A stretch of DNA of 64,000 nt from Paenibacillus sinopodophylli (GTDB lineage: Bacteria > Bacillota > Bacilli > Paenibacillales > Paenibacillaceae), in assembly GCF_005930355.1 (NCBI RefSeq), contig NZ_VDBO01000012.1, forward strand, positions 83,993-147,992, in the 5' to 3' direction. Position 1 is the first letter of the stretch. Each line of letters starts with the position of its first letter. The translations under genes and the position numbers were made by a program. Under the pieces are notes generated by a model. It searched no databases. It saw nothing but the letters and a program-made list of their open reading frames with translations, and was not told the origin of the DNA. Positions 1 to 9,657 of the stretch are shown here, piece after piece.

Positions 1-1008
1 GAAGTTAAAGCGAAGGAGGAATGGTGCCTAGCTGCAGCATCCATAGCCGACATCGCGCTGCTGTCCGTCGAAGCTGCCTCCATACAGCCTGGCGGCAGAG
101 CGATTGATGATCATAGCAAGCATGCCGATATCGGGGCAGTCAGAATACTGCTGGAGGGTCATTATTTGTTCGATGTGATTGATGTACAGGCTGATCTAGC
201 TAAATATGCAGTCGTTGTGTTGCCTGATGCGATTACGCTAACCGAAGCATTAAAAGAGAGGCTGACCACCTTCTTGACCCAAGGAGGCAAGGTGCTTGCC
301 ACCGGACGCTCTGGATTATCGATGAATGGAACCTGCTTCGAGCTTGAATTAGGCGCGGAATGGAGAGGTGTTTCCTCCTCTATGCCCTCCTATCTCAAGC
401 CGGCTTTTGAACTGCCGTCTCTTCGAAATGCCTCCTTCGTCCTGTATACCGAAGGGCAAGAGATTGCCTTGTCACAAGGAGGCATCTCTCACGGCAGCAA
501 GGAAAACTCGTATTTCAACAGGGACTTGTTCACTTTCTGTTCTCACCAGCATACGCCCTCCGACTTGCAGGATGCAGGACCTGGCGTAACCGAAGGACCG
601 GACGGCATCTATATCGCTTGGAATGTGTTTGAGGATTATGCGCTCAAGGGCAGCCTGCCCGTCAAAGAAATCGTTTGTTACGCGCTCGATCGCCTACTGC
701 CGAACAAGCGGCTGCGTACAAATCTGCCTGCTCAAGGCATAACAACGCTTCAAGCCCAGCAATCACACAATCGATTCGTTCATCATTCGTTGTACGCATC
801 TCCTGTTCGGCGCGGGCAACATGTCGAGGTGATTGAGGATCTGCCGCCCGTTTTGAATACGGAGGTTACCATTGCCCTAACTGAACCCGTGCGCGAGGTT
901 TATTTGGCACCACAGAATACCCCGCTCCCGTTCACGCAGGAGAACGGCAGTGTACGTTACACCATTCCACAATGGTCATGCCATCAGATGGTCGTCTTAC
1001 AGTGTTAG
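1..1008 (+). CDS. Glycoside hydrolase, C-terminal part (beta-galactosidase trimerisation-type domain)
   Basis: The frame is open from base 1, so this is the 3' end of a longer gene; a TTG at 166 is only an internal codon. The visible 335 residues contain a Rossmann-like stretch (AKYAVVVLPDAITLTEALKE followed by FLTQGGKVLATGRSG) typical of the beta-galactosidase trimerisation domain that follows the TIM barrel in GH42-like and GHL6-like enzymes, then a beta-rich tail ending IPQWSCHQMVVL. The catalytic barrel is outside the window, so the substrate cannot be read. It converges on the GH27 gene and probably belongs to the same polysaccharide locus. The family call is from pattern memory; other carbohydrate-active enzymes with this accessory domain are possible. 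Confidence 0.6.
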   Translation, partial: EVKAKEEWCLAAASIADIALLSVEAASIQPGGRAIDDHSKHADIGAVRILLEGHYLFDVIDVQADLAKYAVVVLPDAITLTEALKERLTTFLTQGGKVLATGRSGLSMNGTCFELELGAEWRGVSSSMPSYLKPAFELPSLRNASFVLYTEGQEIALSQGGISHGSKENSYFNRDLFTFCSHQHTPSDLQDAGPGVTEGPDGIYIAWNVFEDYALKGSLPVKEIVCYALDRLLPNKRLRTNLPAQGITTLQAQQSHNRFVHHSLYASPVRRGQHVEVIEDLPPVLNTEVTIALTEPVREVYLAPQNTPLPFTQENGSVRYTIPQWSCHQMVVLQC

Positions 1009-1183
1009 CCTTGTGCCACTATTTCTAATATAAAGCAGTGAGCAAATGCTCTTACAGCATCATTTCGAATTCACTCTTACGACAATCTGACCCCATAAGC
1101 GCACATTTTTAATCTTGATATCGGCTGCTATCCTGCTTATGTACAAGATGGGGAAGGCTTCATAGCTCCTGACTATCCGTTTA

Positions 1184-1224
1184 TAAAAAAAAATACCCCA
1201 AAGGCTGAAAGCCTCTGGGGTATT
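1184..1224 (-). terminator. Rho-independent terminator of the GH27 gene
   Basis: On the minus strand AATACCCCA pairs with TGGGGTATT, with an additional inner AGGCT/AGCCT pairing, and runs directly into a tract of about ten T. It begins 4 bases after the GH27 stop codon. Confidence 0.9.
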
Positions 1225-1228
1225 CCGT

Positions 1229-4200
1229 CTACTCAATCGTTGCTGCCACAATGTCGCCATAAGCCCAATGTGAACTTGTCACATCATGCCATGGCGACTG
1301 CACGGAAGAGACTGCTGCACTTCTACCCAGCACCTTGTTGATGATGCTTGTCGCTTCCGCTCGTGTGAGCGGCTGATTCGGCTTAAATGTGCCGTCACTA
1401 TATCCCTTAATGATTCCTTCAGCCTGTACCTTCTCAATGTCGGCCTTCGCCCAGTGATCCAAAATATCACTAAATCCTGTGCTCTGTTTATCCGAATCGC
1501 CAATCAGCGCAGATACAAGCTTAGCCATTTCGGCACGAGTAATCGACTTTCCTGCACCAAAGCTGCCATCCTCGTAGCCTTGCATCAAGCCCATTCCCGT
1601 TACTTTCGCAATCGCATCGTTGGCCCAGTTCGTCGCAAGCACATCGGTATAGGATACCTCTGATGTTACTGCAGCTTCCCGAGTTGCAATTCTGGACAAT
1701 ATCGCAGCAATCTCTGCCCGAGTCAATTTATTGTCAGGTTTGAAATGATTCCCCTCGTAGCCATTCATATAGGCAACTCCCAAGCTTGAATCCTTCAGGC
1801 CTGAAGCATGAATGAGTGTAAACAGGCTGAAATGATGAACCGTGAATTGCAGCCCTTTGTCTCCTTTATCGTTGTACGTAACAACTTTTCCTTTCAGCAG
1901 TTCCACAGTCCCGTCGCTATGCTCGATATATACGCCTAGGTCATTCAACTCTTCCTCTGTGAGCTTGACGTCAACCAGTGGCAAAACAATTGTGACCTCA
2001 CCGCCTTGAGCATTAGTTTCAATACTCATCGGACGGCCAACAACCGTTGCTTGCTCTTTGCCCGCTACAATTCTGACTGCCGCCTCCCGATTTGCTCGTC
2101 CAGTCGTTTCAAGCTTCTTCGCTTCATCCTTTACCGGCGTCAGCTGGAAATACAAATCCTCCGCATTAGCTGCCAGCGCATCGCTTCCCACGATTATTTT
2201 ACCGTTCTTAGTCGCAATCTCTAAGCCAATATGTTCATCCGCAAGCGCTTGTCTTGCATCCTTCGGGAGCTTAACAAGTGTTTGCGAAACCTCATCCTTC
2301 GAATCTGGAATAACGAGGCTTGCTGTGTGATTACCAGCTGCTTGCAGGCTAGCTGCTGCTTTGCGTGCTTGCTCCGCTGTCAACGTAACCTCATCTTGCT
2401 TCTTACCATCTGCCTGCTGCGCTCTTGTCACAACCGTTTTCACTGCATTCCCGACTTCAATGGTTAATTCCTCTTTGCCAGCATTCGTATTCCCGCCTGT
2501 GCCAGACGCCGATGAAGGCGTCTGACTTGGTGCAGCGGACGGTGTTGCTGTCGGTGTTGCTGTCGGTGTTGCTGTCGGTGTTGCTGTCGGTGTTGCTGTC
2601 GGTGTTGCTGTCGGTGTTGCTGTCGGTTCATCTGTTGGTTCATCTGTCGTTATTGGTGTACCTGTCGGTGTTGGTGTTGCTGCTGGTGAAGAAGTAGGTG
2701 ATGGCGTTGCCGATGGCAGCGTCGCGGCATTCACCTGAAATTTCACACCATCAACCAGCATATAGTCACCAGACTTCTTCACAGCCTTAATCGTATGGAA
2801 ACCATTAGTCAAACCAGTAACGCTGTAAATCTCCTGCTGCGTCAATCTGCTATCGTGATGAGCGTTCACTGTTCCCTTGAATACATTATCTACATAAATA
2901 TCCACATCGCCTTGATCTGGTGACTTAGGCGAAAGTAGAGCTACGCCCGTACCTGTAAACGAATACTCCACATAATCGTCGTTGTTCTCTGTACCGTGCA
3001 AATCACCAAGATAATCGCCATTATAGGAAATCGCTAGGCTTACTGCACCGTCCGGCTGCGTCGCCAAATATTCCTTTTTAATCGTAATTTCACTACCCGA
3101 AACGGTATAGTCCGTGCCTGCAATAAGCGGAGTAGCACCGTTAGCAACACCAAGCAGGTTGCTGCCGTCAATCTGAAGCGTCGTTGTCACATCAGCCTGA
3201 TCGGTCTTGTCGAAGCCGGCTGAATCCGGGCTGATCATATCAGCTATTCTGTATTTCAACAGATCCAGCAGCATGTAGTAGCCTGATTTCTTAACGGCCT
3301 TAATCGTATGTGTACCTTCCGCCAGTCCTTCAATGCTGTATACCGTTTGCAGGATTTGTCTGCTTGCATTGTAGGTGCTGATGGTTTGCTTGAATACACC
3401 ATCTACATAAATATCGATATCGCCTTGTGATGAATCCTTTTCCGTAATGATCTCGATCCCCGTACCCTCGAAGGTGTATTCGAAATAGTCGTTGTTCGCC
3501 TCGGTGTATTGCACATCATCCTTATAGTCGCCAAGACCTCTGTTTCTGCCGTGCTGCCAAGCGCCAGTGTATGAAATGTCTCTATCATTATTATTCACAG
3601 AAACATAGCGTCCTCTGGACGTATCGCTTACAGCAATCGCCAGCGTCTGCGCCGCTCCGCCGCTGAAGGATAAGGTCAAATTCGTCATGCCATTCGACCT
3701 GCCCGCAAGGTACTCCTTCTTAATCGTTAGCTGATCACCAGCTATCAGATAGTCCGCGCCAGCTTGCAGCGCTGATGCTCCATTCTCAATTCCGATTAAG
3801 CTGTTTCCGTTAAAAGAGATATTGGTCGCAATGTCTGTTTGTGCAGCCGCTCGCTTATCAAAGCTTAACGCGCTTGGGTTCAGCGTACTGTTCTGCCCCG
3901 TCGTATCACTGATTGCAACCGTCAGCGTTTGCGATGCTCCTTGGCTAAAGCCGAACACCAGATTGGCTGTGCCATTAGGCAAACCAGCAAGATAAGCCTT
4001 ATGAATGGAAACCTCATCATTCGCAACCGTATAATCGGTACCCGATACGAGCGCCGCGGCGCCGTTTGTAATACCGGCTAGTGTATTACCGTTCAGCGTC
4101 AGCGCAGTAACAACGTCAGCCTGCAAGGAAGCTTTCTTATCAAAGCTTGCTGCTGAAGGGCTGATCGTGCTGTTCGACGCCAAGGAATCGGTTACAGCAA

Positions 4201-6865
4201 CGGTAAACGTTTGTACGGCTCCGCCGCTGAAAGCGAAGGTTAAACTCGTTGTGCCGATTGGCTGGGTCGCCAAATATTCCTTCTTCAGTGTTACCGTGTT
4301 ACCCGACACCGTATAATCCGTACCGGATACGAGCGCACCTGCACCACTGGATATGCTGCTAAGTCCACTGCCAGCACCCGTTGTTGTAATCGTAATATCC
4401 GCTTGCTGTCCTGCCGCTTTATCGAAGTCTCCCGTGCTCGTGCTGATCAAGTCAGGCACGCTGACGCGGAGCTTATCCAGCAGTAAGAAGTAACCCGATT
4501 TCTTCACCGCTTTGATTGTATGTGTTCCGTTTGCCAAACCTGTGATGTTGAACACAGGCTGCTGTGACAATCGTCCAAGGTTAGACGTACTAATCGTTTG
4601 CTGGAATTGATCATCGACATAGATGTCCACATCGCCCTGCGAAGGGTCCAGCTCAGTAATGAATTCTATGCCTGTTCCTGTGAAGGTATAAGTGAAATAA
4701 TCATTGTCATTCGCTTCTGCATAGTGTACATCATCCATATAATCGCCAAGCCCGCGATTCCAACTGCGATTCCAGCCGCCTGTATAGACGATGGAAGCAT
4801 CATCATCGTTAATCGATATCGAGCCGCCGACCGACGTATCGCGCACGACTAATGAAGCCTTTTGCTGCGAACCAGCACTGAATGAGAAAGTTAACTCAGA
4901 CGTTCCCGTTGAGAGCGTATTCATATATGCCTTTTTGAGTGTCAATTGCGTGCCGGATACGGTATAGTCGGTGCCTAGAGCGAGTGTGTTACCGCCATGC
5001 TCCACCCCTGTCAGCGTATTGCCGTTCAGCGAAAGCGTTAGCTCTGCATCGAACTGAGCGCCTGCCTTCTTATCAAAACTTACTGTCCCGGGTGTAACTC
5101 GGCTGTTCCTAATTGTTGTGTCGCTCACGGCAATTGCCAAGGATTGCGAAGCTCCTCCGCTAAAGACAAAGGTCAGATTCGTCGTGCCTACTGATCTGCC
5201 TGCCAAATATTCCTTCTTAATAGTCACATCATTGCCCGTAACGCTGTAGTCTGTACCGGCTGCAAGCGCGGCTCCATTGTTCGAGAGGCTTGCAAGCGTG
5301 TTGCCGTTAAGTGTTAATGTCGTTAATACATCTGCCTGCTCCGAATCCTTTTTGTTAAAGGAAGCCGTTGTCGGGCTAATTGTACTGCTCTGCGCAGCAG
5401 CATCCGTCACGTTAATTACGATATTCTGCTTATCGCCAGCAAGCTCTTGTCCGCCGTTGCGCGTCCAATCACCTGTATATTTCATGCCGGTATCATCATC
5501 ATTTGCAGTTGTCGTGCCGTCCTGCGCTACCACTTTGAACAACCGCGAAGCATGTGATGCTAGATTGATAGAGCTGTAGCCTGTGTTGAATGTTCCGAGA
5601 TCCTCGTGACTCCACAGATCACGAACCTTCGCAGGACCCGTTATACCAATATCGCTCCAATTCACATGAACTGTCGCTGCCGAGCTACCTAGATTAAATA
5701 ACCCGACTGTATAGCTTCCGTCTCCGTTGTTGGAATACCATACCTGCTGCTCGGTAGCAGTCGAGACAGGGTGGCCCGGCCGGCCGGCCTGATTCACTGC
5801 AATGACCTCTTCATTCGTCAACAGCTCAAGTCCATACGCGTCCAAATTCGTCATATCATTCCCGATATACAGCTGAGCTGAAGATAACGCCCAGAATGTC
5901 ATCGCTGTCTTGCGCTCGTCAGGCGTGATGCCGTCCATCGCTCCGTTTCCGATATTCAAGGAATCGAAGTCATTCCAGCCCCCCGGCCCCGCATGGCGCC
6001 AAAATTGCTCTACAATCGGGAAGAGCCTCGCAATGCTTGGCCAAGTCGTTAAGCCGCCAGTGCCGCAATAGCACTCAATATCCCAATCGACGCGCCAGCC
6101 GTTCGCATATTGCTTCCAATAATCGATGTATTTGATATCGAGCGCCCATGAAAGCTCCAGCCAAATATCATGCGGAGCAAGCGCCTGCGCCCATGCCTTC
6201 ACGTCGTCACGCGCATCGAGTGAGAGATCCGATATGCCTGAGCCTGGAGTAACGCTATCGAATTTCAAGAAATCGATACCCCATTCACCGTAAAGGTTAG
6301 CTATTGAATCGATATAGCTCTGCGCGCAGGGCTGGTTGAAATCGATTTTGTAGCCAAGCCCCCAATAATCTGATTCTTGGATAGGCTGTGCCGCTATATC
6401 CTGCATCGAGCAGCCTGGAGCTCCGTAGATTGGCAGATCCTGATCATATGCCTGTGGCGATAAGCCCGGAATGCCATAGATACCGATCTTCTGTCCGTTG
6501 GCATGGACATAATCAATTAATTCTTGAAAGCCATTCGGGTACAACGTCGTACTCGGAATCGGGCGCCCATACTCGTCCATTCCACCGTTCCAAGCTGCAT
6601 CGATGTTAATGTATTCATACCCGTAGTCCTGCAGCTTCTCATGCATCGCATCGGACTGCGCTTTAATATTGGCTTCGGTAATCCAATGCCCATTATTCGT
6701 ATATACCTGCATACTATAGCTGCTCCAGCCCATATAAGGCTTTGCCGCAAGGCCGTTATCGGCCGCTTCTGCTACGTTTCCTTTCGGTGCCACAAGTCCT
6801 AATTGGGTAACGAATAGAACAATAACGAGCAGCCATAGCCGCATTTTCCCCGTAGTTAGAGTCAT
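1229..6865 (-). CDS. SLH-anchored GH27 alpha-galactosidase-like enzyme with X2 and CBM-like repeats
   Basis: 1878-residue secreted surface enzyme. ATG 6865 is preceded by AAGGAG; an upstream in-frame TTG at 6913 lacks a site. Signal peptide ~1-35. The GH27 barrel (~37-440) has AKPYMGWSSY, YEYINIDAAW, a candidate nucleophile in WGIDFLKFD (~D203), a candidate acid/base in GWRVDWDIE (~D260-262) and GGWNDFDSLNIGN. Six X2-type Ig-like modules (FDKK...TDYTV...IKKEYL) follow, interleaved with about four full or partial copies of a beta-sandwich module (YTGGWNR...GDVDIYVD...HTIKAVKKSGY). Then come a Pro/Thr linker, a conserved pre-SLH domain and three SLH repeats plus a final partial one. GH27 enzymes release terminal alpha-D-galactose or beta-L-arabinopyranose; which applies is not visible. 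It is the last gene downstream of the oligosaccharide ABC transporter. Confidence 0.9.
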   Translation of the reverse strand: MTLTTGKMRLWLLVIVLFVTQLGLVAPKGNVAEAADNGLAAKPYMGWSSYSMQVYTNNGHWITEANIKAQSDAMHEKLQDYGYEYINIDAAWNGGMDEYGRPIPSTTLYPNGFQELIDYVHANGQKIGIYGIPGLSPQAYDQDLPIYGAPGCSMQDIAAQPIQESDYWGLGYKIDFNQPCAQSYIDSIANLYGEWGIDFLKFDSVTPGSGISDLSLDARDDVKAWAQALAPHDIWLELSWALDIKYIDYWKQYANGWRVDWDIECYCGTGGLTTWPSIARLFPIVEQFWRHAGPGGWNDFDSLNIGNGAMDGITPDERKTAMTFWALSSAQLYIGNDMTNLDAYGLELLTNEEVIAVNQAGRPGHPVSTATEQQVWYSNNGDGSYTVGLFNLGSSAATVHVNWSDIGITGPAKVRDLWSHEDLGTFNTGYSSINLASHASRLFKVVAQDGTTTANDDDTGMKYTGDWTRNGGQELAGDKQNIVINVTDAAAQSSTISPTTASFNKKDSEQADVLTTLTLNGNTLASLSNNGAALAAGTDYSVTGNDVTIKKEYLAGRSVGTTNLTFVFSGGASQSLAIAVSDTTIRNSRVTPGTVSFDKKAGAQFDAELTLSLNGNTLTGVEHGGNTLALGTDYTVSGTQLTLKKAYMNTLSTGTSELTFSFSAGSQQKASLVVRDTSVGGSISINDDDASIVYTGGWNRSWNRGLGDYMDDVHYAEANDNDYFTYTFTGTGIEFITELDPSQGDVDIYVDDQFQQTISTSNLGRLSQQPVFNITGLANGTHTIKAVKKSGYFLLLDKLRVSVPDLISTSTGDFDKAAGQQADITITTTGAGSGLSSISSGAGALVSGTDYTVSGNTVTLKKEYLATQPIGTTSLTFAFSGGAVQTFTVAVTDSLASNSTISPSAASFDKKASLQADVVTALTLNGNTLAGITNGAAALVSGTDYTVANDEVSIHKAYLAGLPNGTANLVFGFSQGASQTLTVAISDTTGQNSTLNPSALSFDKRAAAQTDIATNISFNGNSLIGIENGASALQAGADYLIAGDQLTIKKEYLAGRSNGMTNLTLSFSGGAAQTLAIAVSDTSRGRYVSVNNNDRDISYTGAWQHGRNRGLGDYKDDVQYTEANNDYFEYTFEGTGIEIITEKDSSQGDIDIYVDGVFKQTISTYNASRQILQTVYSIEGLAEGTHTIKAVKKSGYYMLLDLLKYRIADMISPDSAGFDKTDQADVTTTLQIDGSNLLGVANGATPLIAGTDYTVSGSEITIKKEYLATQPDGAVSLAISYNGDYLGDLHGTENNDDYVEYSFTGTGVALLSPKSPDQGDVDIYVDNVFKGTVNAHHDSRLTQQEIYSVTGLTNGFHTIKAVKKSGDYMLVDGVKFQVNAATLPSATPSPTSSPAATPTPTGTPITTDEPTDEPTATPTATPTATPTATPTATPTATPTATPSAAPSQTPSSASGTGGNTNAGKEELTIEVGNAVKTVVTRAQQADGKKQDEVTLTAEQARKAAASLQAAGNHTASLVIPDSKDEVSQTLVKLPKDARQALADEHIGLEIATKNGKIIVGSDALAANAEDLYFQLTPVKDEAKKLETTGRANREAAVRIVAGKEQATVVGRPMSIETNAQGGEVTIVLPLVDVKLTEEELNDLGVYIEHSDGTVELLKGKVVTYNDKGDKGLQFTVHHFSLFTLIHASGLKDSSLGVAYMNGYEGNHFKPDNKLTRAEIAAILSRIATREAAVTSEVSYTDVLATNWANDAIAKVTGMGLMQGYEDGSFGAGKSITRAEMAKLVSALIGDSDKQSTGFSDILDHWAKADIEKVQAEGIIKGYSDGTFKPNQPLTRAEATSIINKVLGRSAAVSSVQSPWHDVTSSHWAYGDIVAATIE
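2541..2624. repeat. Seven exact 12-bp tandem repeats encoding a TPTA linker
   Basis: GGTGTTGCTGTC on the plus strand is repeated seven times without change. On the coding strand it encodes Thr-Ala-Thr-Pro units of the linker before the wall-anchoring part of the GH27 protein. Exact identity at the DNA level suggests recent slippage and possible length variation between strains. Confidence 0.95.
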
Positions 6866-6892
6866 TATAAATCTCCTTTTTTTAGAAAATAA

Positions 6893-6926
6893 GATCAGGC
6901 TTTTATTTCGCAATAAAAACCTGATC
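6893..6926 (-). other. Strong stem-loop between binding-protein gene and GH27 gene
   Basis: GATCAGG plus TTTTATT pairs with AATAAAA plus CCTGATC around a GCGA loop. On the minus strand it is followed by TTATTTTC, a weak U tract. It lies in the 85-base gap between the lipoprotein stop and the GH27 start. It may act as a partial terminator or as a 3' stabiliser that keeps binding-protein mRNA above GH27 mRNA; the role is inference. Confidence 0.7.
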
Positions 6927-6950
6927 CTGTGTAGTTGAAGTGACTATGCC

Positions 6951-8618
6951 TTACTTAAAGGATTGATCATACGCTTTTTGCAAAATTTCCAAGTAACGGT
7001 CGATCTTCAGATCCTTAAGACCCTTCACGTAAGAATCCCAGTCCTTCTCGAGACTCTTGTTGCCGGTAATGAATTGCAGCGCGTTTTGCTCAATGTAAGA
7101 TTTAATGTTCGTTTGCAGAATGCTCGCCTCGTCAACCTCAGCGTTATCGATCCAGATCGCCCAAAGCGGGAATAGCTCTTTCGGCTCGTGACCTTGATAT
7201 TGAAGCGTCGCTTGATACAATCTGCGCTCATAGTTGGCAGAATCATAAATATCAGTACCTTGAACCCAGCTGTCGCGGTATTCCCGCGGCATATAGAAGT
7301 GAGCTGTTCCGCTCCAGCCTGCATTGCGCGGTGCTTCGCCCTCAACCGCAGGAATGGTTGCGACCTTCGGCTCTACGCCTTCACCAAGTGCAACTTCGCC
7401 TTCCTTCGGTTTTCTCCAATCGATGCCTTCCATACCCGAAGCGCTGTTCGTTTGACCTTCTTCAGTGAACATGTAATCAACTAATTTAATGAGAGCAATT
7501 TGCTGTTCTTCAGAAGCTTTGTTCGTAATGACGAATTTCGCTCCAGGTGCAACACCGCCGCCATCATGAGTAGCGAATGAGCCGTGCGGGCCAGTCAATG
7601 GTGGTACCGGATTGTAATCTGCCGAGTTTTTGTTGCCTACATCGATGTTAACGAAAATAGCAGGGTGCATACCAGCACCGGCGCCAAGAATTTGAGCGTC
7701 GCCGTTTTCGCCAATTTTTTTGAATGCTTCCGAGTTTTGTGCGAATGCGCCTGGATCGATCAGACCTTCATCGTATAACGATTTGATGTACGTTAAGCCT
7801 TCTTTCCATTCCGGCTTAAGCGCTGCTGATTCCACCTTGCCGCCATTTAGGTTCAAATAGTTGCGATCGTCGTCATAGACGAAGCCGTTCATGAGGAACG
7901 GAATAACGCGTACGCCGAAATCCTCGATCGAGCCGCTGAGCGGCACTTCGTCAGCAACGCCGTTGCCGTTAGGGTCCTTTGTTTTGAACGCCGACAATAC
8001 CGCTTTGAATTCTTCCGGTGTTTTCGGCATTTCCAGCTGCAATTTATCCAACCACTTTGTATTGATCCACATTTTGTTCGGATAAGAGCAATGGAAGCAC
8101 TGGCTGTATGCCACAAGACCATAAATATTGCCGTCCGGTGCTGTGTTAAACGCTTTCAAATCTGAGTCTTTTTCCATTGCCGCTTTAATGTTAGGCGCAT
8201 ATTTGTCGATTAGATCATTCAGCGGCACAAGTACGCCTTGCTTGCCGTACTTCACTACATCTGCCTGTGTGAACTGATCCACATAACCTGGGAGCATGTA
8301 CGCATCAGGATAGTCTCCGCTCGCAAGCGAAATTTGACGTTTCTCCTTCGCACCGTCTGGCGGAGTCGTTTCGAACTTGAGCTTGATATTGAATTTTTCT
8401 TCTACGAATTTAGTGAATTTGTTCGTTGCCAGATCAATGTTAGGCTCTTGAACGGCGAATAGTGTAACTTCAACCGGTGCGGTATTTTCCGTCTGTTCCG
8501 TTTGAGAATCCGGCGCGTTGGTGGCCGTATTGGAAGGCTTATTATTTTGCGAACATGCGGCTAGCATCATGCTTGCCACCACTACGATTGCCAACAAACC
8601 AAATAGTTTCTTTTTCAT
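6951..8618 (-). CDS. LplA-type oligosaccharide-binding lipoprotein (copy 1)
   Basis: 555-residue extracellular solute-binding protein of the LplA family of ABC importers. ATG 8618 follows AAGGGAG by about nine bases. The signal peptide ends in lipobox LAAC (Cys22), then a short Ser/Thr/Asn linker. Typical family features include LNDLIDKYAPNIKAAMEKD, WINTKWLDKL and a DPNGNGVADEVPLSG segment resembling a calcium-binding DxNxNG loop. It is encoded just after its two permeases. It is clearly paralogous to the second binding protein encoded by 10925-12553 (shared CFHCSYPNKMW, GSIEDFGVRVIP, HFYMPREYRDSWV). No ATPase gene lies nearby, as is usual for transporters served by a shared MsmX-type ATPase. 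Confidence 0.93.
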   Translation of the reverse strand: MKKKLFGLLAIVVVASMMLAACSQNNKPSNTATNAPDSQTEQTENTAPVEVTLFAVQEPNIDLATNKFTKFVEEKFNIKLKFETTPPDGAKEKRQISLASGDYPDAYMLPGYVDQFTQADVVKYGKQGVLVPLNDLIDKYAPNIKAAMEKDSDLKAFNTAPDGNIYGLVAYSQCFHCSYPNKMWINTKWLDKLQLEMPKTPEEFKAVLSAFKTKDPNGNGVADEVPLSGSIEDFGVRVIPFLMNGFVYDDDRNYLNLNGGKVESAALKPEWKEGLTYIKSLYDEGLIDPGAFAQNSEAFKKIGENGDAQILGAGAGMHPAIFVNIDVGNKNSADYNPVPPLTGPHGSFATHDGGGVAPGAKFVITNKASEEQQIALIKLVDYMFTEEGQTNSASGMEGIDWRKPKEGEVALGEGVEPKVATIPAVEGEAPRNAGWSGTAHFYMPREYRDSWVQGTDIYDSANYERRLYQATLQYQGHEPKELFPLWAIWIDNAEVDEASILQTNIKSYIEQNALQFITGNKSLEKDWDSYVKGLKDLKIDRYLEILQKAYDQSFK

Positions 8619-8718
8619 CTTAGATCGCTCCCTTTTCGTATCGTTTCCTGTATGCCTGCTGCTTCTCCTTGCCTTTACACTACAAAGCGACCACCTCCCC
8701 TCCAAGCTGTGCGGATCA

Positions 8719-9642
8719 TTAGCCTTTCACAGACCCTACCAGCATCCCCTGTACGAAATAACGCTGCACGAACGGGTAAATGATGAGCACTGGCAGCGTC
8801 GCAACGACGATTAGCGCGTATTTAAGCAGCTCGGACAGCTGCTGCCTCTCCACCTGCTTCAAAGCGTCGGTGACGCTTGCGCTGTTGTTCATGATAATGA
8901 TGCTCCGCAGCACAAGCTGCAGCGGAAACAGGTTCGCCGATTTGAGGTAAATCAACGCATCGAAGTAGGCATTCCACTGGCCAACCCCGTACATCAAGAA
9001 AAGCACAGCTAGAATCGGCTTGGATAACGGGATAACGACACTGCGCATAAACCGAATATCGCTGCAGCCATCGATCTCGCTGGCTTCGAACAGTTCATCC
9101 GGTATGGACGATTGAAAGAAGGAACGAGCGATAATAACCTGCCATACCCAGACCGCATTCGGAATGAGCAGTGCCCATCTGGAATCGATCATGCCAAACT
9201 CCCTTACAACCATATAAGTTGGAATCAAGCCTCCGCTGAAGAGCATGGTGAACGTAATGAGCATCATAATGACACTGCGCCCAAAAAACGATTTGCGTGA
9301 CATCGGATACGCAATCATGACCGTGAGCACCACACTAATCATCGTTCCAGCCGCCGTATAGAAGATCGAGTTGCCGTAGCCCTTCATAATTTGCGGTGTA
9401 TCGAACAGCACCTGGAAGCCCTTGAACGAAATATCAACCGGCCATAGCCAGACTCGGCCTGACGTAACAGCTGCCGGACTGCTGATGGAGCTGCTAAGAA
9501 TATAAATGAGCGGATAAATAACCGCGATTAACACCAGAGCAAGAACCGTGTAAACAACGAACAAAAAGATTTTATCGCCAGCTGAATCCTTTATTTTCTG
9601 CCTGACTGGTGCCTGCTGCGTTGCTATTTTTGATGATGCCAT
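8719..9642 (-). CDS. Carbohydrate ABC transporter permease, LplC/YtcP type
   Basis: 307 residues with six predicted membrane segments. It carries the MalG-type EAA loop (DELFEASEIDGCSDIRFM...VIPLSKPILAV) that contacts the ATPase. The C-terminus FVQRYFVQGMLVGSVKG is the usual ending of this family. ATG 9642 follows AGGGGAGT. It lies 15 bases downstream of the partner permease, and together they form the membrane channel for the lipoprotein-bound oligosaccharide. Confidence 0.93.
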   Translation of the reverse strand: MASSKIATQQAPVRQKIKDSAGDKIFLFVVYTVLALVLIAVIYPLIYILSSSISSPAAVTSGRVWLWPVDISFKGFQVLFDTPQIMKGYGNSIFYTAAGTMISVVLTVMIAYPMSRKSFFGRSVIMMLITFTMLFSGGLIPTYMVVREFGMIDSRWALLIPNAVWVWQVIIARSFFQSSIPDELFEASEIDGCSDIRFMRSVVIPLSKPILAVLFLMYGVGQWNAYFDALIYLKSANLFPLQLVLRSIIIMNNSASVTDALKQVERQQLSELLKYALIVVATLPVLIIYPFVQRYFVQGMLVGSVKG

Positions 9643-9657
9643 AGGCGCACTCCCCTT

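Noticed and set aside
2541..2624. Regular short repeats as a CRISPR array
   Set aside because: Units are 12 bp, contiguous, without spacers, and in frame within a protein.
2425..2697. Plus-strand open frame rich in SVLL repeats
   Set aside because: It is the complement of the 12-bp linker repeat of the GH27 gene; periodicity keeps all frames open.
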